Source: Engelhardtia mirabilis (GTDB lineage: Bacteria; Planctomycetota; UBA1135; GCA-002686595). From it: 64,000 nt of DNA. The position numbers and the translations under genes are program-made. The DNA is taken from NCBI RefSeq assembly GCF_007748095.1, contig NZ_CP036287.1, positions 5,456,001 through 5,520,000 of the forward strand, given 5' to 3'. Shown here in pieces: positions 55,616 through 64,000 of the stretch. Numbering within the stretch: the first letter of the stretch is position 1; every line of letters begins with the position of its first letter. The notes under the pieces were generated by a model, which saw only the letters and a program-made list of their open reading frames with translations, had not been told where the DNA came from and did not search any database.

Positions 55616-56248
55616 TCAGTTGCGACTGAAGGTCGTGATGTTGTCCTCGGGCGTCATGAAGCGCCCGTCGGGACCGGCCGAGATGAGCTGGTACTTGTTG
55701 TGCTGGAAGTAGCGCCGAGTGGTCTCGTTCTTGAACGCGCGAACCTCGTCGTCGAGCAGCTCGCCCGTCTCCTGGTCTTCCACCGTGTAACGCTGGGGCC
55801 GCTCGTAGTCGCGGTTGTGGAAGTAGGCGATGGGGTTGCCCCACTGGTCGGCGACCTCGAACAACTGACGGTCGGGGAAATCGGTGAACTGCTTCTTGCT
55901 GGAGTCGGCGTCCAGGTTGACCAGCTCGTCGGGGTCCAAGTCACCGCCGCCCTCCCAGCCGTTCGACCACAGGGACGCAACCAGCGCTTCGATCCCAACG
56001 TTGACGGCGTTGGCGCCGCCGGCGCTCTCCGGCAGGGTGCTGGCCGGGTAGCCGCCGAACTCCCGTTCGTAGGCATCGATGGCGGCGCTGAGTTGGGTCA
56101 TCGAGACCTTCGTCAAGCGCACCTTGGCACTCTCCTCCGCGCCGCCCAGGGCGGTCACGAGCAGGCCGATCAGGATCCCGAGGATCACCACCACTGCCAT
56201 CAGCTCCAGAAGCGTGAAGCCGGCGCGGTCGATTGTCTTGGTTGCCAT
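55616..56248 (-). CDS. Major pseudopilin, GspG-like
   Basis: 210 residues. Leader MATKTIDRAG, then FTLLELMAVVVILGILIGLLVTALG with Glu at +5. The GspG signature continues with KVSMTQLSAAIDAYEREFGGYPAS and DQWGNPIAYFHNRDYERPQRY ... KYQLISAGPDGRFMTPEDNITTF, matching the calcium-loop end of T2SS major pseudopilins. It is somewhat longer than usual (about 145). ATG 56248 is chosen because the leader fits; the frame is open upstream but overlaps the TPR gene. It would form the shaft of the pseudopilus. Confidence 0.88.
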   Translation of the reverse strand: MATKTIDRAGFTLLELMAVVVILGILIGLLVTALGGAEESAKVRLTKVSMTQLSAAIDAYEREFGGYPASTLPESAGGANAVNVGIEALVASLWSNGWEGGGDLDPDELVNLDADSSKKQFTDFPDRQLFEVADQWGNPIAYFHNRDYERPQRYTVEDQETGELLDDEVRAFKNETTRRYFQHNKYQLISAGPDGRFMTPEDNITTFSRN

Positions 56249-56298
56249 GGGTCGTGGGTTGCCCGCCCGGCCCCGCGCGACGCGGGGCCGGAGCCGGG

Positions 56299-59163
56299 TC
56301 AGGTTCCGTGGATGCGTACGATCTCGACGTCGTCCATCGAGACCTCGACCCGCCGACCGGTGTCGCCCTCGGCGAACAACCCGATCAAAAGGGGCGAGTT
56401 GCCGCGCGCCAGGTTGGTCATGGGCACGTCCTCGAGCACGGGGATGCCGTCCATGAAGATCGTCACCACGGTGTCGGCCCCTTCGCCGGAGCGCTCGATC
56501 CGCAGGCGCACCCACTGGTCGGCGGGGAAGGGAAAGTCCTGGGCCGAGAGGTCGCGCCAGTCCGTCTGGCTGATGCCGGGGACTTCGGTCTTGATCTGAC
56601 CCACCCCGTCGCGCGAGCGCGCCACGCCGGCGTAGGCCTGGACCCTGCGGCGCGCGCCCTCGCCCTGCTCGCGGGAGACGAAGATGCCAGCGCGCGCGTT
56701 GCTGTCGGCCGAGACCTTGATCGAAGCCTCGATGGCGATGAATTCGGAGGCCGCGTAGTCGCGGTAGAAGGTGGCCTCGCCGCTGGGGGTCTTGAAGTTG
56801 CCCGAGAGCACCAGCGTCCCGCCGCGCAGGGCCGCGGTCGGACCGGCGGACTCCTTGCGGCGCCAGCCGTTGCCCACGGTCGAGTACTCGAAGCCGTCGC
56901 TCCACACGTCCTTGGCCACGTGCTCGGCCAGGGCCGCCAGACGCTCGCGGGACCAGACCCGCACCGGGTCGTCCTCGGGCCGCGCGCGCAGGGCGTCGTC
57001 GATCGAGCGCAGTTGGATCAGCGCCTCCTCCACGTCGCCCAGGCGGTAGATCGTCCAGGCCCGGCCGCCCAGGGCCACGGGATCGGAGGGCGAGGCCGCG
57101 AGCGCGGCGTTGAAGGTGTCGCGCGCCCGCAGGAAGGCGCCCAGCTCGAGCAGGTTGATTCCGCGCAGGCCGAGCACGTCGGCCCGCGGATCGGCACCCA
57201 GGTGCGCCACGTCGGCCCCGAGAGCCACCCGCGCCAGACGCTCGTCAGCCAGCAGCATGGCGCGCTCGAAGTAGAGCTCGGCCGCGCCCGTGTTGCCCTC
57301 GCGCCAGTCGGCGATGCCCAGGCCCACCAGGGCGTCCTCGAGGTCCGACTCCAGCTCGAGCGCGCGCCGGAAGGTCGCCGCGGCCTCGAGGGTGTCGAAG
57401 CGCTCGAGCAACAGGCGCCCGCGCTGGTAAAGGGCCCAGACGTTCTCCGGGTCGGCCGACAGGGCCATCTCCGCGAAGTTCAGGGACTCGTCCCGATCCC
57501 CGGCGCGCTCGGCCACCCAGGACAGGGCGCAGCTCGCTTCGGCCACCCGCAGGGGATCCGCCTCGAGCGCCGCCGCCAGGTCACCCAAGGCCCGCTCCAG
57601 GTCGCCAGCCTCGGCCGCCAGCAGGCCACCAGCGAGGAGCAGATCGAAACCCAGGCTCTCGAAGCCCTCGGCCAGGTTCGCGTCGCCGTCCAGCAGCCAA
57701 TCGGGCAGGGACAGGCGCGCCTCGTCGTTGCCGAGTAGGGCGCAGGAGGCCAAGCCGGCCAGGGCCTCCTGGGACTCTGGATCCGCACGCCAGGCGTCGC
57801 CGTAGACCTCGGTCGCCGTGGACACCTCACCCAGGGCCACCAGCACCGCCCCGTAGTCCAGGCGCACGCGCAGGCGCTCGCTGGCCAGGCGTGGGTCCTG
57901 GGGCAGGCGGGTGAATGCGTTGGCCAAGGCTTCGCGGGCTCCGACCAGGTCGCCGCGCTCGAGCAGGAACGAGCCCAGGGCCGCGTGGCCGAGCCACGAG
58001 CCGCGTTCGACCGCGACGGCGCTACGCAGGCGCGCCTCGGCCTCGTCGAACAGGCGGAAGCGAGCCTCGAGCCGTGCCAGACCCACGCGAACTTCCGCAC
58101 GGTGGCCAAAGCGCTCCATCAGGGCCTCGTACTGTTCGAAGGCGCGCTCGAACTCGAAGCCCGCCTCGAAGACACGCGCCAGGCCCAGGCCGGCCCGCGG
58201 ATCCTCGGTCAGGAACCCGGCGAGCCGCGTGTAGACGTCCTCGGCCATCTCGAGCGCGCCGTCGACCTCGAGCCGCAGGTCGATGCAGTCCGCGCCCAGG
58301 GCCAGCATCGGCTCGACCGACGCGGGCGTGGGCTGTTCGGGTAGGTCGTGGAAGCGCTGGTGCAGGTCGTTGGTGTCGTTGCGCGCCAGCTGGAAGTCGG
58401 TCAGGCGCTCGCGCTCGTACTCGATCGGCGGCGACCCGGGGAAACGCGGCACGCCGCGGTCGGCCTCGTACTCGACGAACTGGATCGGCTCTGAACGGCG
58501 ATCGGCGTCGCGCAAACCGTAGGGGTACTCGTTCTCGATGCGCCCGAACTGCAGGTCCGCGCCCCCGTCGCGTCGGATCCAGTCGTAGAGCGACATGTAG
58601 GTCTGCTCCCGCAGACGGCGCTCCTCGGCATCGAGGAACTGGCTCTCGATCTTCTCGACCACGCCCTTGCCGGGCACGTCGAGGTAGCCGAGCTGGGCCA
58701 GCTGACCCAAGGTCTCGTCGTCCAGGTCCCCGCCGAAGGAGGACTCACCGAACCCGCCACTGAACCCGTCGGGCTCGAACTCGTCGACGGAGACGTCGAA
58801 CAGCCCCTCGACCTCGGTCACCACCGGGTAGGTCGGCAACAGGCGCGAATAGACCCTCGGCGAAGGCCCCACTGGACCGGCCGGAGCCAGGGCACGCAGG
58901 GGCGGCAGCGGCGGCGGCTGGAAGCCGAGGGGATCCAAGGGTCGCGTGTCGCGCGGCGGCGAGAAGAGAGCGCGACGGAGGTCGTCCGCACCCCGCGCCA
59001 GGGAGGCGGAGGCCACGTCCGGCGACGTGAAACGCACCAGGTCGGGCGCTTCTGCGCCCCTGTCCCTCGAAGGGCGCGGCGGCGCATCCCGGGTCAGCAC
59101 CAGGGCCCCGACGAGCGCGAGCGCGACACCGAAGACGATTTGCTCTTGGCGAATTTCGGCCAT
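56299..59163 (-). CDS. Membrane-anchored TPR protein with C-terminal beta-sandwich domain
   Basis: 954 residues. An N-terminal signal anchor (QIVFGVALALVGALVLT) is followed by a Pro-rich linker, then about ten TPR-like repeats from residue 290 to 740 (for example AGLGLARVFEAGFEFERAFEQYEALMERFGHRAEVRVGLARLE and NVWALYQRGRLLLERFDTLEAAATFRRALELESDLEDALVGLG). The last 200 residues are a concanavalin-like jelly roll: DGFEYSTVGNGWRRKESAG ... FIAIEASIKVSADSNARAGIFVSRE ... ADQWVRLRIERSG ... VSMDDVEIVRI, like LamG or DUF1080 domains. It is 3 bp from the PilO/GspM-like gene. It could be the operon's pilotin or assembly scaffold; exact role unknown. Confidence 0.75.
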   Translation of the reverse strand: MAEIRQEQIVFGVALALVGALVLTRDAPPRPSRDRGAEAPDLVRFTSPDVASASLARGADDLRRALFSPPRDTRPLDPLGFQPPPLPPLRALAPAGPVGPSPRVYSRLLPTYPVVTEVEGLFDVSVDEFEPDGFSGGFGESSFGGDLDDETLGQLAQLGYLDVPGKGVVEKIESQFLDAEERRLREQTYMSLYDWIRRDGGADLQFGRIENEYPYGLRDADRRSEPIQFVEYEADRGVPRFPGSPPIEYERERLTDFQLARNDTNDLHQRFHDLPEQPTPASVEPMLALGADCIDLRLEVDGALEMAEDVYTRLAGFLTEDPRAGLGLARVFEAGFEFERAFEQYEALMERFGHRAEVRVGLARLEARFRLFDEAEARLRSAVAVERGSWLGHAALGSFLLERGDLVGAREALANAFTRLPQDPRLASERLRVRLDYGAVLVALGEVSTATEVYGDAWRADPESQEALAGLASCALLGNDEARLSLPDWLLDGDANLAEGFESLGFDLLLAGGLLAAEAGDLERALGDLAAALEADPLRVAEASCALSWVAERAGDRDESLNFAEMALSADPENVWALYQRGRLLLERFDTLEAAATFRRALELESDLEDALVGLGIADWREGNTGAAELYFERAMLLADERLARVALGADVAHLGADPRADVLGLRGINLLELGAFLRARDTFNAALAASPSDPVALGGRAWTIYRLGDVEEALIQLRSIDDALRARPEDDPVRVWSRERLAALAEHVAKDVWSDGFEYSTVGNGWRRKESAGPTAALRGGTLVLSGNFKTPSGEATFYRDYAASEFIAIEASIKVSADSNARAGIFVSREQGEGARRRVQAYAGVARSRDGVGQIKTEVPGISQTDWRDLSAQDFPFPADQWVRLRIERSGEGADTVVTIFMDGIPVLEDVPMTNLARGNSPLLIGLFAEGDTGRRVEVSMDDVEIVRIHGT

Positions 59164-59166
59164 GGT

Positions 59167-59940
59167 TCAGCCCTCCCCGCGATCGGCGGTGTCGATGACC
59201 ACGCGCGGCACCAGGTAGGTCACCTGGGCGCGGCACTGGTCCGAAGTGCCGCGCAGCGGCTCCATCTCGATCTCGTCCAGGACCAGCGCACGCCCCGTGC
59301 CGCTGCCGGCGTCTTCGAGCACCCGCAGCACGGCCAGGTCGTTCCCGCGCAGGTCGAACTGGACTCGCGTGCGCTCGATCGCCCCCGCGCCGTCCTTCGA
59401 ACCCAGGCGCGGGTCGAGTCGGATGCGGACGTTGCGGACTTCGCCGACGCCCTCCTCGATGGCCCGCGACAGGACCCGCTCGACCAGGTCCAGCCCGTCC
59501 AGGTAGCGCTCCAGCTCGTCCTCGCGCGTGGGCGAGATCTCGGGCAGGCCGAAGCTCGGATCGAGCTCGACGTTGGCGCGACCCGCCGCCGGCAGCAGCT
59601 CGCCGCGCACGCGCGCCACCGCGTTGAGGTAGCGCTCGGGCGTGGTGGGCTCGTTCGGGTCGCGGAACTCGGGCCGGCCGCTGAAGCGCACGGCCGCGCT
59701 GAGCTGCTCGACCGCCCCGCGCAGGGCCTCGTTGTCCTCGCGTGCCAGGTCGCGATCCGCGGGAGAGTAGGCGGGCGCGCTGAGCTTGGCCTGCTGGCTC
59801 TTGCGCGAGGTCTGCGCCCGCTTCACGTCGGCGCCGACCGTCTTGGACACGATGGCCAAGCCGATCAGGAACGCCACCAGGCCGGCGGCCACCTGACCGA
59901 CGAAGCCCTTGTTTTCCTGCCAGTAGTCGTCGAAGTCCAT
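59167..59940 (-). CDS. PilO/GspM-like inner-membrane platform protein
   Basis: 257 residues: a short cytoplasmic N-terminus (MDFDDYWQENKG), one TM helix (FVGQVAAGLVAFLIGLAIVSKTVG), a coiled-coil segment with Ala/Lys/Glu, then a ferredoxin-like fold (GEVRNVRIRLDPR ... ERTRVQFDLRGNDLAVLRVLEDA ... ALVLDEIEMEPL ... CRAQVTYLVPRVVI). This topology and its position after the PilM-PilN fusion match PilO/GspM. It would form the periplasmic scaffold with the fusion protein. Confidence 0.75.
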   Translation of the reverse strand: MDFDDYWQENKGFVGQVAAGLVAFLIGLAIVSKTVGADVKRAQTSRKSQQAKLSAPAYSPADRDLAREDNEALRGAVEQLSAAVRFSGRPEFRDPNEPTTPERYLNAVARVRGELLPAAGRANVELDPSFGLPEISPTREDELERYLDGLDLVERVLSRAIEEGVGEVRNVRIRLDPRLGSKDGAGAIERTRVQFDLRGNDLAVLRVLEDAGSGTGRALVLDEIEMEPLRGTSDQCRAQVTYLVPRVVIDTADRGEG

Positions 59941-59949
59941 GGGATCAGC

Positions 59950-61608
59950 TCACCCGCCCTGGACGTTCTCGTCGTCGGGCTCGGTCGTGGCGTCGTCTTC
60001 GCGCTCGGCGAGCAGCGAGAGGGTCAGGTTGAAGCGGCGCTGATCGGGCGACAGGCCACCGCGCACGACAGCCGTGGGAAAGCCCACCTGGAGCGCGCCG
60101 AGCAGGCGCTGGAAGCGCGCCGTGTTGGGCTCGACGCCCTCCTCGGCCCGGCCCTCGATCGAGAGCACCGGGATCTTCTCGCCGCGGTCCGCGCCGAACT
60201 CCTCGTCGGTGGCGAAGGTGCTGGTCAGGTCCGTGATCCAGAAGCCATCGGGCAGGTGCCGGTCAAGCAGCCGCAGGGTGCGCGCCAACTGGGTACCTGA
60301 GGCGGCCATGCCGTAGAGCTCCCCGGCAACCGCCGCCAGCTCCTCGTTCTCGGCCATCAACTGCTCGGTCTCGCTGTTGACCCGCTCGCGGCTGCGAACC
60401 TGGGTCGACAGACGACTGATCTGCCCGCGCAGGTCGGTCAGCTCGGCTCGCTTCTCCACCACGGACCAGCCGATGTAGGCCAGGCCCACCACGGCAGCGG
60501 CGATCAGGAACGCCTTGCGCCCGAGGAACTCGCGCTTGCGCTGCAGCGCGGCCGGGACGATCTCGACCGAGTAGGCCTCGGGATCGCTGCCGGCGTGGGC
60601 CAGGCCCAGGGCGACCACCGACTCCAGCTCGTGCGCCTCGAGCGCGCGCTGGGCCTCCGGCGACAGCTTCGAGACGTCCACGACGGTGAACGGCTCGAAG
60701 GGCGCGACCGGCACCGACATGGCGCTCGACAGGTAGCGGTCGAGGCCCTTGAGCCGCGCACCCCCGCCGCAGATGAAGACCCGGTCCAGCTTGAGCGACG
60801 AAATCTTCACCTGGCTCTTGGCGAAGGCCAGGGTCGACTGAAGCAGGCCCAGGATCTGCCCGGCGGGCGCGAGCCCGGCGCGCGAGACCTTCTCCGCCGT
60901 CGAGTCCAGGTAGCGCGCGCCCGGCGTCAGGTCGACGGACTCCTGCTTGATCTTCTCGGCCCGCGCGGCGTCGCAGTTCAGACGGCTCGCGATGGCGTCG
61001 TCGAACAACTTCGAGCCGCCCGAGAGGTTGCGCGCGAAGACCAGGTCCGCGCCGCGCACCAGCACGACGTCGGTGTTCTCGTGGCCGATGTTCGCGAGCA
61101 GCACCGTGTCGTCCATGACCACGCCGAAGCGCAGCCAGGCGTTGTAGAGCGCCACCGCGTTGGGAGTGAAGGCGTCGAGCCTGCCGCCGACCGCGGCCAG
61201 GCCCTCCTCGTGGGCCTCGAGCAGGCTCTCCCGCGCCATCGCCAGGAGGACCACGTCCTCGCCCTCGATCTCGGGCATCTCCGGCAGGACGTTGAAGTCC
61301 GCCGCGACCTGGGCGTCGGAGGAGCCGCCGACCTCCTCCACCTCGAAGCGCATCAGCTTGCGAAGTTGCCAGTCCGCCAGGCGCGGGACGCGGCTGTAGC
61401 GCAGGTTGACCTCGCGGCCGGTGATGCCGACGCGGGCGCCGGTGGGCTTGAAGTCGGGCGCGGCCTGCTCCCAGGCACTGGCGACGTCGTCGGACCGATG
61501 GGTGCCGAAGGCGTAGTCGGTCGCCACGAAGGTGTTCCCCTTGGCGTGGCCGCGGAGGAACACCGCCGAGCGGTGGCCGATGTCGACGCCGGTCGAGGTG
61601 CGGGGCAT
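59950..61608 (-). CDS. PilM-PilN fusion (GspL-like) assembly platform protein
   Basis: 552 residues combining two pilus proteins. Residues 1-350 have the actin-like PilM fold: TGVDIGHRSAVFLRG, VLLANIGHENTDVVLVRGADLVFARNLSGGSKLFDDAIASRL, and FICGGGARLKGLDRYLSSAMSVPV. A TM helix (KAFLIAAAVVGLAYIGWSV, about 368-386) leads to a coiled coil (VEKRAELTDLRGQISRLSTQVRSRERV) and a PilN-type periplasmic domain. This is functionally the same layout as GspL. It recruits the assembly ATPase from the cytoplasmic side. Followed by the PilO/GspM-like gene after 9 bp. Confidence 0.88.
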   Translation of the reverse strand: MPRTSTGVDIGHRSAVFLRGHAKGNTFVATDYAFGTHRSDDVASAWEQAAPDFKPTGARVGITGREVNLRYSRVPRLADWQLRKLMRFEVEEVGGSSDAQVAADFNVLPEMPEIEGEDVVLLAMARESLLEAHEEGLAAVGGRLDAFTPNAVALYNAWLRFGVVMDDTVLLANIGHENTDVVLVRGADLVFARNLSGGSKLFDDAIASRLNCDAARAEKIKQESVDLTPGARYLDSTAEKVSRAGLAPAGQILGLLQSTLAFAKSQVKISSLKLDRVFICGGGARLKGLDRYLSSAMSVPVAPFEPFTVVDVSKLSPEAQRALEAHELESVVALGLAHAGSDPEAYSVEIVPAALQRKREFLGRKAFLIAAAVVGLAYIGWSVVEKRAELTDLRGQISRLSTQVRSRERVNSETEQLMAENEELAAVAGELYGMAASGTQLARTLRLLDRHLPDGFWITDLTSTFATDEEFGADRGEKIPVLSIEGRAEEGVEPNTARFQRLLGALQVGFPTAVVRGGLSPDQRRFNLTLSLLAEREDDATTEPDDENVQGG

Positions 61609-61815
61609 GGTCGGTTGGATGGGTGTGGTGGCGCCGTGGGGCGGCAGGGGGCGAGTCGGCGGGGAGGATGTCCGGCGCCCTGCTCGGGTCTGGTGTTGCG
61701 CTCGGGCTGGGTTCCAGTCCGGGCCTGCGGGTCAGTCCCGCGCGGCGGGTGCGGTCACCCGTGCGGCGGGAAGGTGGGGATCGGGGGCCGTGGCGTCGCG
61801 CATGGGGTCCATCCC

Positions 61816-64000
61816 TCAGCCGTCGACGGCGTCGCGCACGCGGGCCGCGAGCTTCTCGAACTCGTGGCGCTCGAGCCAGCCGAGGATCGCCCGCTGACGC
61901 TCGGGCTCGCTTCCGGCGGCGGTCTCGAGGGCCGTGCGCTCGGCGCGGATTGCCGTCAGGAGGGCGTCGGCGCGCTCGAAGACCTCGCTCGCCTCGCGTC
62001 CTTCGCTGGGCCGATAGCGATCGGCCACGGCGCGGACGTCGCGTTCACAGCGCTCGTAGATGCCGGGCAGGGCGAAGAAGCGCGCGCGCTCGACCTCGTC
62101 GTCGACCGCTCGCAATTCTTCGAGTCCCTGGCCGATGATCTCGGCACGCGCCGCGTCGGCTTCGCGCACGAGACCCTGTTCGAAGGGGTAGTCGCGCAGC
62201 AGCTCGCCCCACAGGGCCAGCACGTCACCCAGTCGTCCGTCACGACCTGCGGCGCGAGCCCGCGTGGCGAGCTCGGTGGCGCCTTCGAGCTCGGCCTGGA
62301 AGGAGAGTTGCAGGGTGAAACCGCCGGCGCCGGCCAGGTCGATCTCGAGCCGCTGACGTCCGCCGCGCTCGCTCGCGCGCACGTCGACGGGTCGGTCGAA
62401 CAGAAGGCGCGTGAGCTGCACGCCGCCGCCCAGGAGTACGGAGTCGACCCCGCTCGAGTCGAAGTCCCCCGAGCGCGCGCGATAGCCGTCGACGCCGGTC
62501 GTCGCCAGGGCGCGCCCGTCTTCGCCGATCAGCTCGGCCCGCGCCTCGATCCAGAGCTTGCCCGCCCCGCTGGCGTCGACCCGCACGCGCCCGTTGCCGT
62601 CGGACCGCAGCTGCATCGTCGCGCTGCTGGCGAGCGGGCTCTCACCCCTGCCGATGCGCGCGGTGAGCAGGATCTCGGCGATGTGCTGCAGGCGGAGCTC
62701 GGCGTTCCCGGGCGCGGCGGTGCCGAGCACGAAGTCCCCCACCGCGATCTCCACGGCGGCGGGCTCCGAGCTGACCACGATCGCCAGGTCGTCCACGGCG
62801 ACCTCGCCGACATCCGAGTCCTCGTCGGTCGAGGGATCGGCGCTGCCGTCGCCGGCCGCAATGGTCAGTCGAGCCCGGTCGTAGCCGGCCGGAACCGCTG
62901 CGCGCACCTCGAGGCGTTCGTCGACGTCGACTTCGGGCGCCCCGCTCCAGATCGTGAAGGGGCTCTTGAGCCCGCTGGAATCGGAGATCTCGAGGCCCAC
63001 GCGCGCCGTGGCCGATTCGGTCACGCGCACCGCAGCCGACGCGGCCAGGGTTCGACCGGCGAGGGCTCGTACCGGGGCCGTGGACGCGCGCACGCTGGCG
63101 CCACCGCTGGCGACGAAGCCCAAGCCGGACTGCCCGCTGGAGGCGTAGGCCCGGTCGGCCAGAAAGCGCCCTGCGCCGTCGGACTCGAGCAGGGACTCGG
63201 CGTCGTCGCCCTCGAGGTCGCCCCCCACGATCAGGTTGTCGGCGATCGCCAGGGGCTCCGCGCCGCCGGCACCGTCGTCCGCTTGGCCACCCGGATCGAG
63301 CAGCAGGAAAGCCGCCACGCCGATCCCGCCGAGCAACAGCGCGCCGACCGCGATCGTGACCAACGGAGAGCCGCGCTCGCGCCGGGAGCGCTCCAGGGCC
63401 GACTCGTCGATCGAGTGCAACTCGCCGGCCGAGGTGGGCGGGACCGATCGGGCCGCCGACGCGTCGGTCGGGAAGGTCTCCGGCGAGGGGCTCCCCGCAC
63501 GGGCGGTGGGCTGGCCGGCGGGCTGGCCGGTGGGCGCCGCGGTTCGAGCCGGCAGGCTGGCCGCGGGCATGGACCGGCCGAGGGGTTCGGCGACCGGGAT
63601 GGCGGGGATCGAAGGGGCTGAGCCGCCAAGGTCGATCTCGTCCTCGAGCATCGGCCCGCCGTCGTCGCCACCCAGGTCGATCTCGAGATCGATCTCGCCG
63701 GATCGGGGCCCGGCTGCCGGTGGCGCTGCCGACACCGCAGCCGACTCGGCGTCCGCCACGCTCAGCTCGACCTTTCCGATCCGCAGGGCCTGGCCCGGGG
63801 ACACATGGCCGCGCTCGATGCGCTTGCCTTCGATCAGCGTGCCGTTGGTGCTGCCGAGGTCCTCGACCGCCAGGCCGTCGCCGTCGGGCCGCACGAGGGC
63901 ATGGCGCCCCGAGACCGACGGATCGGCGATCACGAGGTCGTTGCCGTCGCGCCGCCCGATGAGCAGGCCGGAGCGGGGAACGGGGACGGACTCACCGCGG
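61816..64000 (-). CDS. FHA-domain membrane protein with carbohydrate-binding-like domain (partial)
   Basis: Truncated at the right edge; the reading frame stays open to 64000, so the N-terminus is missing. The visible start is an FHA domain (LLIGRRDGNDLVIADPSVSGRHALVRPDGDGLAVEDLGSTNGTLI), a phosphothreonine-binding module. A disordered Pro/Ala-rich linker and one TM helix (PLVTIAVGALLLGGIGVAAFLLL) follow. The periplasmic part begins with NLIVGGDLEGDDAESLL ... YASSGQSGLGFVASG ... VDDLAIVV, the layout of CBM4/9-like beta-sandwiches, and ends in a long helical region. The FHA end may link Ser/Thr kinase signalling to the machine. It lies 207 bp upstream of the PilM-PilN fusion, so it may share the operon. 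Confidence 0.78.
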   Translation of the reverse strand, partial: RGESVPVPRSGLLIGRRDGNDLVIADPSVSGRHALVRPDGDGLAVEDLGSTNGTLIEGKRIERGHVSPGQALRIGKVELSVADAESAAVSAAPPAAGPRSGEIDLEIDLGGDDGGPMLEDEIDLGGSAPSIPAIPVAEPLGRSMPAASLPARTAAPTGQPAGQPTARAGSPSPETFPTDASAARSVPPTSAGELHSIDESALERSRRERGSPLVTIAVGALLLGGIGVAAFLLLDPGGQADDGAGGAEPLAIADNLIVGGDLEGDDAESLLESDGAGRFLADRAYASSGQSGLGFVASGGASVRASTAPVRALAGRTLAASAAVRVTESATARVGLEISDSSGLKSPFTIWSGAPEVDVDERLEVRAAVPAGYDRARLTIAAGDGSADPSTDEDSDVGEVAVDDLAIVVSSEPAAVEIAVGDFVLGTAAPGNAELRLQHIAEILLTARIGRGESPLASSATMQLRSDGNGRVRVDASGAGKLWIEARAELIGEDGRALATTGVDGYRARSGDFDSSGVDSVLLGGGVQLTRLLFDRPVDVRASERGGRQRLEIDLAGAGGFTLQLSFQAELEGATELATRARAAGRDGRLGDVLALWGELLRDYPFEQGLVREADAARAEIIGQGLEELRAVDDEVERARFFALPGIYERCERDVRAVADRYRPSEGREASEVFERADALLTAIRAERTALETAAGSEPERQRAILGWLERHEFEKLAARVRDAVDG

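Overview
The window is about 70% GC and almost fully coding. Two RND permeases, lipoprotein signals, periplasmic foldases and an O-antigen-ligase-like protein point to a diderm bacterium. Long secreted proteins, weak or absent Shine-Dalgarno sites, a secreted repeat protein with a distinctive C-terminal domain and oversized pseudopilins resemble large-genome Planctomycetota more than a proteobacterium. That placement is inference from protein style; there is no rRNA in the window.

Layout. (1) 14-8585, plus: a tripartite-type efflux operon with one membrane-fusion lipoprotein and two different RND permeases, closed by a 63-bp perfect inverted repeat. (2) 8743-11616, plus: a ZIP metal transporter, then ribH-nusB-ftsY. 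(3) 11901-18423, plus: an O-antigen ligase/TPR protein, a secreted repeat protein and a sarcosine-oxidase-like flavoenzyme. (4) 18480-18890, minus: a small NTF2-like protein. (5) 19067-27474, plus: a complete, tightly coupled arginine operon argR-C-B-D-F-G-H-J using the acetyl-recycling route through ArgJ, with a two-box ArgR operator against argR and a strong hairpin after argJ. (6) 27605-41021: a serpin-like lipoprotein, a YfhO-type membrane protein (minus), two GT2 glycosyltransferases, an OmpR-type response regulator with its kinase, an amine-oxidase-fold FAD protein, two methyltransferases and a small membrane protein; much of this looks like cell-surface glycan work. (7) 41139-43028, minus: a PpiD-like foldase. 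(8) 43658-64000, minus, running off the right edge: a long operon encoding an FHA protein, a PilM-PilN fusion, a PilO/GspM-like protein, a large TPR protein, five pseudopilins (G, H, K, J, I types), a secreted TPR/Cys-pair protein, a SurA-like lipoprotein and ScpB.

The last region is the most unusual. It has the inner-membrane platform and all minor pseudopilins of a type II secretion or type IV pilus-like machine, but no ATPase, secretin, GspF or prepilin peptidase in view. Its H- and K-type pseudopilins (the latter about 1,795 residues), the TPR protein and the FHA protein each appear to carry a lectin-like beta-sandwich domain. The J- and K-type pseudopilins share a short repeat module reminiscent of phage tail proteins. 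This suggests a pseudopilus whose tip is a large, glycan-facing structure.

Sequence-level signals include two intergenic palindromes that share the 13-mer TAGGCGTTCGTAC, and recurring TAGRNT boxes upstream of genes, two of them placed exactly for leaderless transcription. No tRNA, rRNA, CRISPR array, transposase or prophage was seen.
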